Assembly (NCBI GenBank): GCA_964587835.1
Contig: CAZPMN010000035.1
Coordinates: 1 to 23,260, forward strand
DNA length: 23,260 nt
Direction of reading: 5' to 3'
DNA from: Erginobacter sp964587835
Lineage (GTDB): Bacteria > Auribacterota > Erginobacteria > Erginobacterales > Erginobacteraceae
Part shown: one piece after another, positions 21,700 through 23,260 of the stretch
Numbering within the stretch: position 1 is the stretch's first letter
Layout of the letters: the number at the start of each line of letters is the position of its first letter
Position numbers and translations under genes: made by a program
The notes under the pieces: model-generated
Database searches by the model: none
What the model saw: the letters and a program-made list of their open reading frames with translations, nothing else
Told to the model about the DNA's origin: nothing

Positions 21700-23223
21700 A
21701 TGAACTTCGCAGTTGAGATGCGGGGGATCGTCAAGCGCTTCCCCGGCGTTCTCGCCAACGATCATATCGATTTCCAGGTTCTCCCCGGCGAGGTCCACAC
21801 CCTGCTCGGGGAGAACGGGGCCGGAAAATCCACCCTGATGCAGATCCTGGCCGGCCTCTACCATCCGGATGCCGGCGAGATTATCCTCGGAGGACGGCGG
21901 ACGCTTATCCACTCTCCCCGGGAGGCGATCCGGGCCGGGATCGGGATGGTCTATCAGCACTTTATGCTGGTAAAACGCCACACCGTCCTCGAGAACGTCA
22001 TCCTCGGCCTACGCCGTTTCGGGCTTCTGCTCGACTGCCGGAAAGCCGGCCGCGAGATCAAACGGATCTCGGCGGAGTATGGATTGGAGATTGATCCCGG
22101 AGCGACGGTCCGGGACCTCTCAGTCGCTGAGCAGCAACGGGTCGAGATCGTCAAGATGCTCTTGCGGCAGGTGCGGGTCCTGATTCTCGACGAGCCGACC
22201 GCCGTCCTCACCCCCCGGGAAGCCGAAGATCTCTTCGCCACCGTCCGCACCCTGGTTGGAGACGGCACGGCGGTCGTCTTCATCTCCCACAAGCTGAAAG
22301 AAGTGATGGCCGTCTCCGATCGGATCACCATCCTCCGGCGGGGGAGAAACACCGGCACCATCCCCCGGACCGCGACCGATGAGCGGGACCTGGCCCGCCG
22401 GATGGTGGGACGGGAAATTATTGAAAAGTTTGAGCGGGAGGAATCCGCCGTCGGCGAGGCGATTTTCTCCATCCGGGGATTGGAAGCCCGGAACAACCGG
22501 GGTATTCCGGCCCTGCGGGGGATCGACCTCGAGGTCAGCCGGGGGGAGATCGTCGGCATGGCCGGGATCTCAGGTAACGGCCAGAAGGAACTGGAGGAAG
22601 TGCTGACCGGCCGGCGTCCGCCGGCCGGGGGATCGATTTTGCTGGATGGGGAGGAAATCGCCGGCCGTCCGCCGGCGGAGATCATCGCCGGTGGTTTGGG
22701 GTGCATCCCCGAGGACCGGCAGGGGACGGGGACCGCCCCCGGACTCGGCTACCGGGACAATATCATCCTCAAGGATTACCGCCGCCCACCGGTCCGGCGG
22801 GGGATGCTGATTGACTACCGCGCGGCGGATGAACGGGCCGAACGCCTCCGGAGGGAGTACAACATCAGGGTCCCCGATCTCCGGGCCCCGGTCCGGCTCC
22901 TCTCGGGAGGCAACCTCCAGAAGGTGATCATTGCCCGGGAACTCTCCGCCCGGCCCCGCTTCCTCCTCGCCGTCCACCCCACCCGAGGCCTGGACATCGG
23001 TGCCGCCGCCTCTGTGAGGAAGAGGCTGGGAGAGCTGCGCCGGCAGGGCGCGGGGATCCTCCTCATCTCCGAGGACCTGGAGGAACTGGCGGGGTTGAGC
23101 GACCGGATCGCCGTCATCTACGAGGGGAAGATCACCGGCATCCTCCCCGCCCGGGGGGCCGACCGGAACCGCCTGAGCCTTTTGATGACGGGACAGAGAG
23201 CGGAAGCGGCGGTAAGGGAGTAA
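21700..23223 (+). CDS. ABC transporter ATP-binding protein, two nucleotide-binding domains (BMP/nucleoside type)
   Basis: The 507-residue protein fuses two ABC domains, as in ATPases of nucleoside and ribose importers. Domain 1 has Walker A GENGAGKST (37-45), Q-loop Q86 (VYQHFML), signature LSVAEQQ (140-146) and Walker B LILDEP (161-166, D164/E165). Domain 2 has a degenerate Walker A (GISGNGQKE, 289-297), a canonical LSGGNLQK signature (401-408) and AVHPTRGLD (424-432) in place of a normal Walker B, which is usual for this family. It would energise uptake with the lipoprotein upstream. Two permease genes are expected just beyond the right edge. The ATG has no good ribosome site. The last codons (VRE) and the stop lie inside the octamer repeat at 23212. 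Confidence 0.93.
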   Translation: MNFAVEMRGIVKRFPGVLANDHIDFQVLPGEVHTLLGENGAGKSTLMQILAGLYHPDAGEIILGGRRTLIHSPREAIRAGIGMVYQHFMLVKRHTVLENVILGLRRFGLLLDCRKAGREIKRISAEYGLEIDPGATVRDLSVAEQQRVEIVKMLLRQVRVLILDEPTAVLTPREAEDLFATVRTLVGDGTAVVFISHKLKEVMAVSDRITILRRGRNTGTIPRTATDERDLARRMVGREIIEKFEREESAVGEAIFSIRGLEARNNRGIPALRGIDLEVSRGEIVGMAGISGNGQKELEEVLTGRRPPAGGSILLDGEEIAGRPPAEIIAGGLGCIPEDRQGTGTAPGLGYRDNIILKDYRRPPVRRGMLIDYRAADERAERLRREYNIRVPDLRAPVRLLSGGNLQKVIIARELSARPRFLLAVHPTRGLDIGAAASVRKRLGELRRQGAGILLISEDLEELAGLSDRIAVIYEGKITGILPARGADRNRLSLLMTGQRAEAAVRE

Positions 23224-23259
23224 GGGAGTAAGGGAGTATGGGGGTATGGGGGTATGGGG
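23212..23259. repeat. Octanucleotide tandem array (GTAAGGGA x3, GTATGGGG x3)
   Basis: Six 8-bp units begin inside the last codons of the ATPase gene and run to the window edge, so the array may continue. The TAA stop is in the second unit. Confidence 0.85.
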
Positions 23260-23260
23260 G

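Overview
The window is GC-rich (by eye), gene-dense bacterial DNA with unusually many intergenic hairpins and short tandem repeats. No rRNA or tRNA gene, transposase or CRISPR array was recognised. A compact microcompartment operon beside an exopolysaccharide cluster, with repeat-rich spacers, fits an uncultivated Gram-negative-type lineage such as the PVC/Omnitrophota/Auribacterota neighbourhood. That placement is inference from gene content only.

Region 1 (1-1179): a TolB-like beta-propeller gene whose frame stays open to the left edge, then the first copy of a 139-bp dispersed repeat.

Region 2 (1180-7769, minus strand): a bacterial microcompartment (BMC) operon. In transcription order it encodes a gated double-stacked BMC-T trimer, a BMC-H hexamer, a BMC-P pentamer, a CoA-acylating aldehyde dehydrogenase with an N-terminal encapsulation-type helix, a PduS-like Fe-S flavoprotein, a PduT-like BMC-T with its cluster-binding Cys38, a class II (fuculose/rhamnulose-phosphate type) aldolase with a C-terminal encapsulation-like tail, and a small excisionase-type HTH protein. 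The likely chemistry is sugar-phosphate cleavage to lactaldehyde, then oxidation to an acyl-CoA with NADH formed. No alcohol or lactate dehydrogenase, PduL phosphotransacylase, acetate kinase, diol dehydratase or glycyl-radical enzyme is present, so PduS/PduT may re-oxidise NADH by passing electrons out through the shell. A sigma70-like promoter precedes the first shell gene, and several hairpins divide the operon.

Region 3 (7947-19959): surface polysaccharide genes. They are a GtrA-like membrane protein, a lipoprotein hydrolase of the alkaline phosphatase/sulfatase superfamily, a GT4 glycosyltransferase with an Alg14/Alg13-like split transferase pair (plus strand), a minus-strand five-gene run (flippase, CmoB-like methyltransferase, type I phosphodiesterase, second methyltransferase, GT2 transferase), and a polyprenyl-phosphate sugar-1-phosphate transferase. 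Together they could initiate, extend, decorate and flip a lipid-linked glycan.

Region 4 (19960-23260): the start of a BMP-family ABC importer operon, with a lipoprotein binding protein and a double-domain ATPase. Permeases are expected beyond the right edge. Both spacers around the binding-protein gene carry the same kinds of composite repeat, built of hairpin modules and heptamer arrays.
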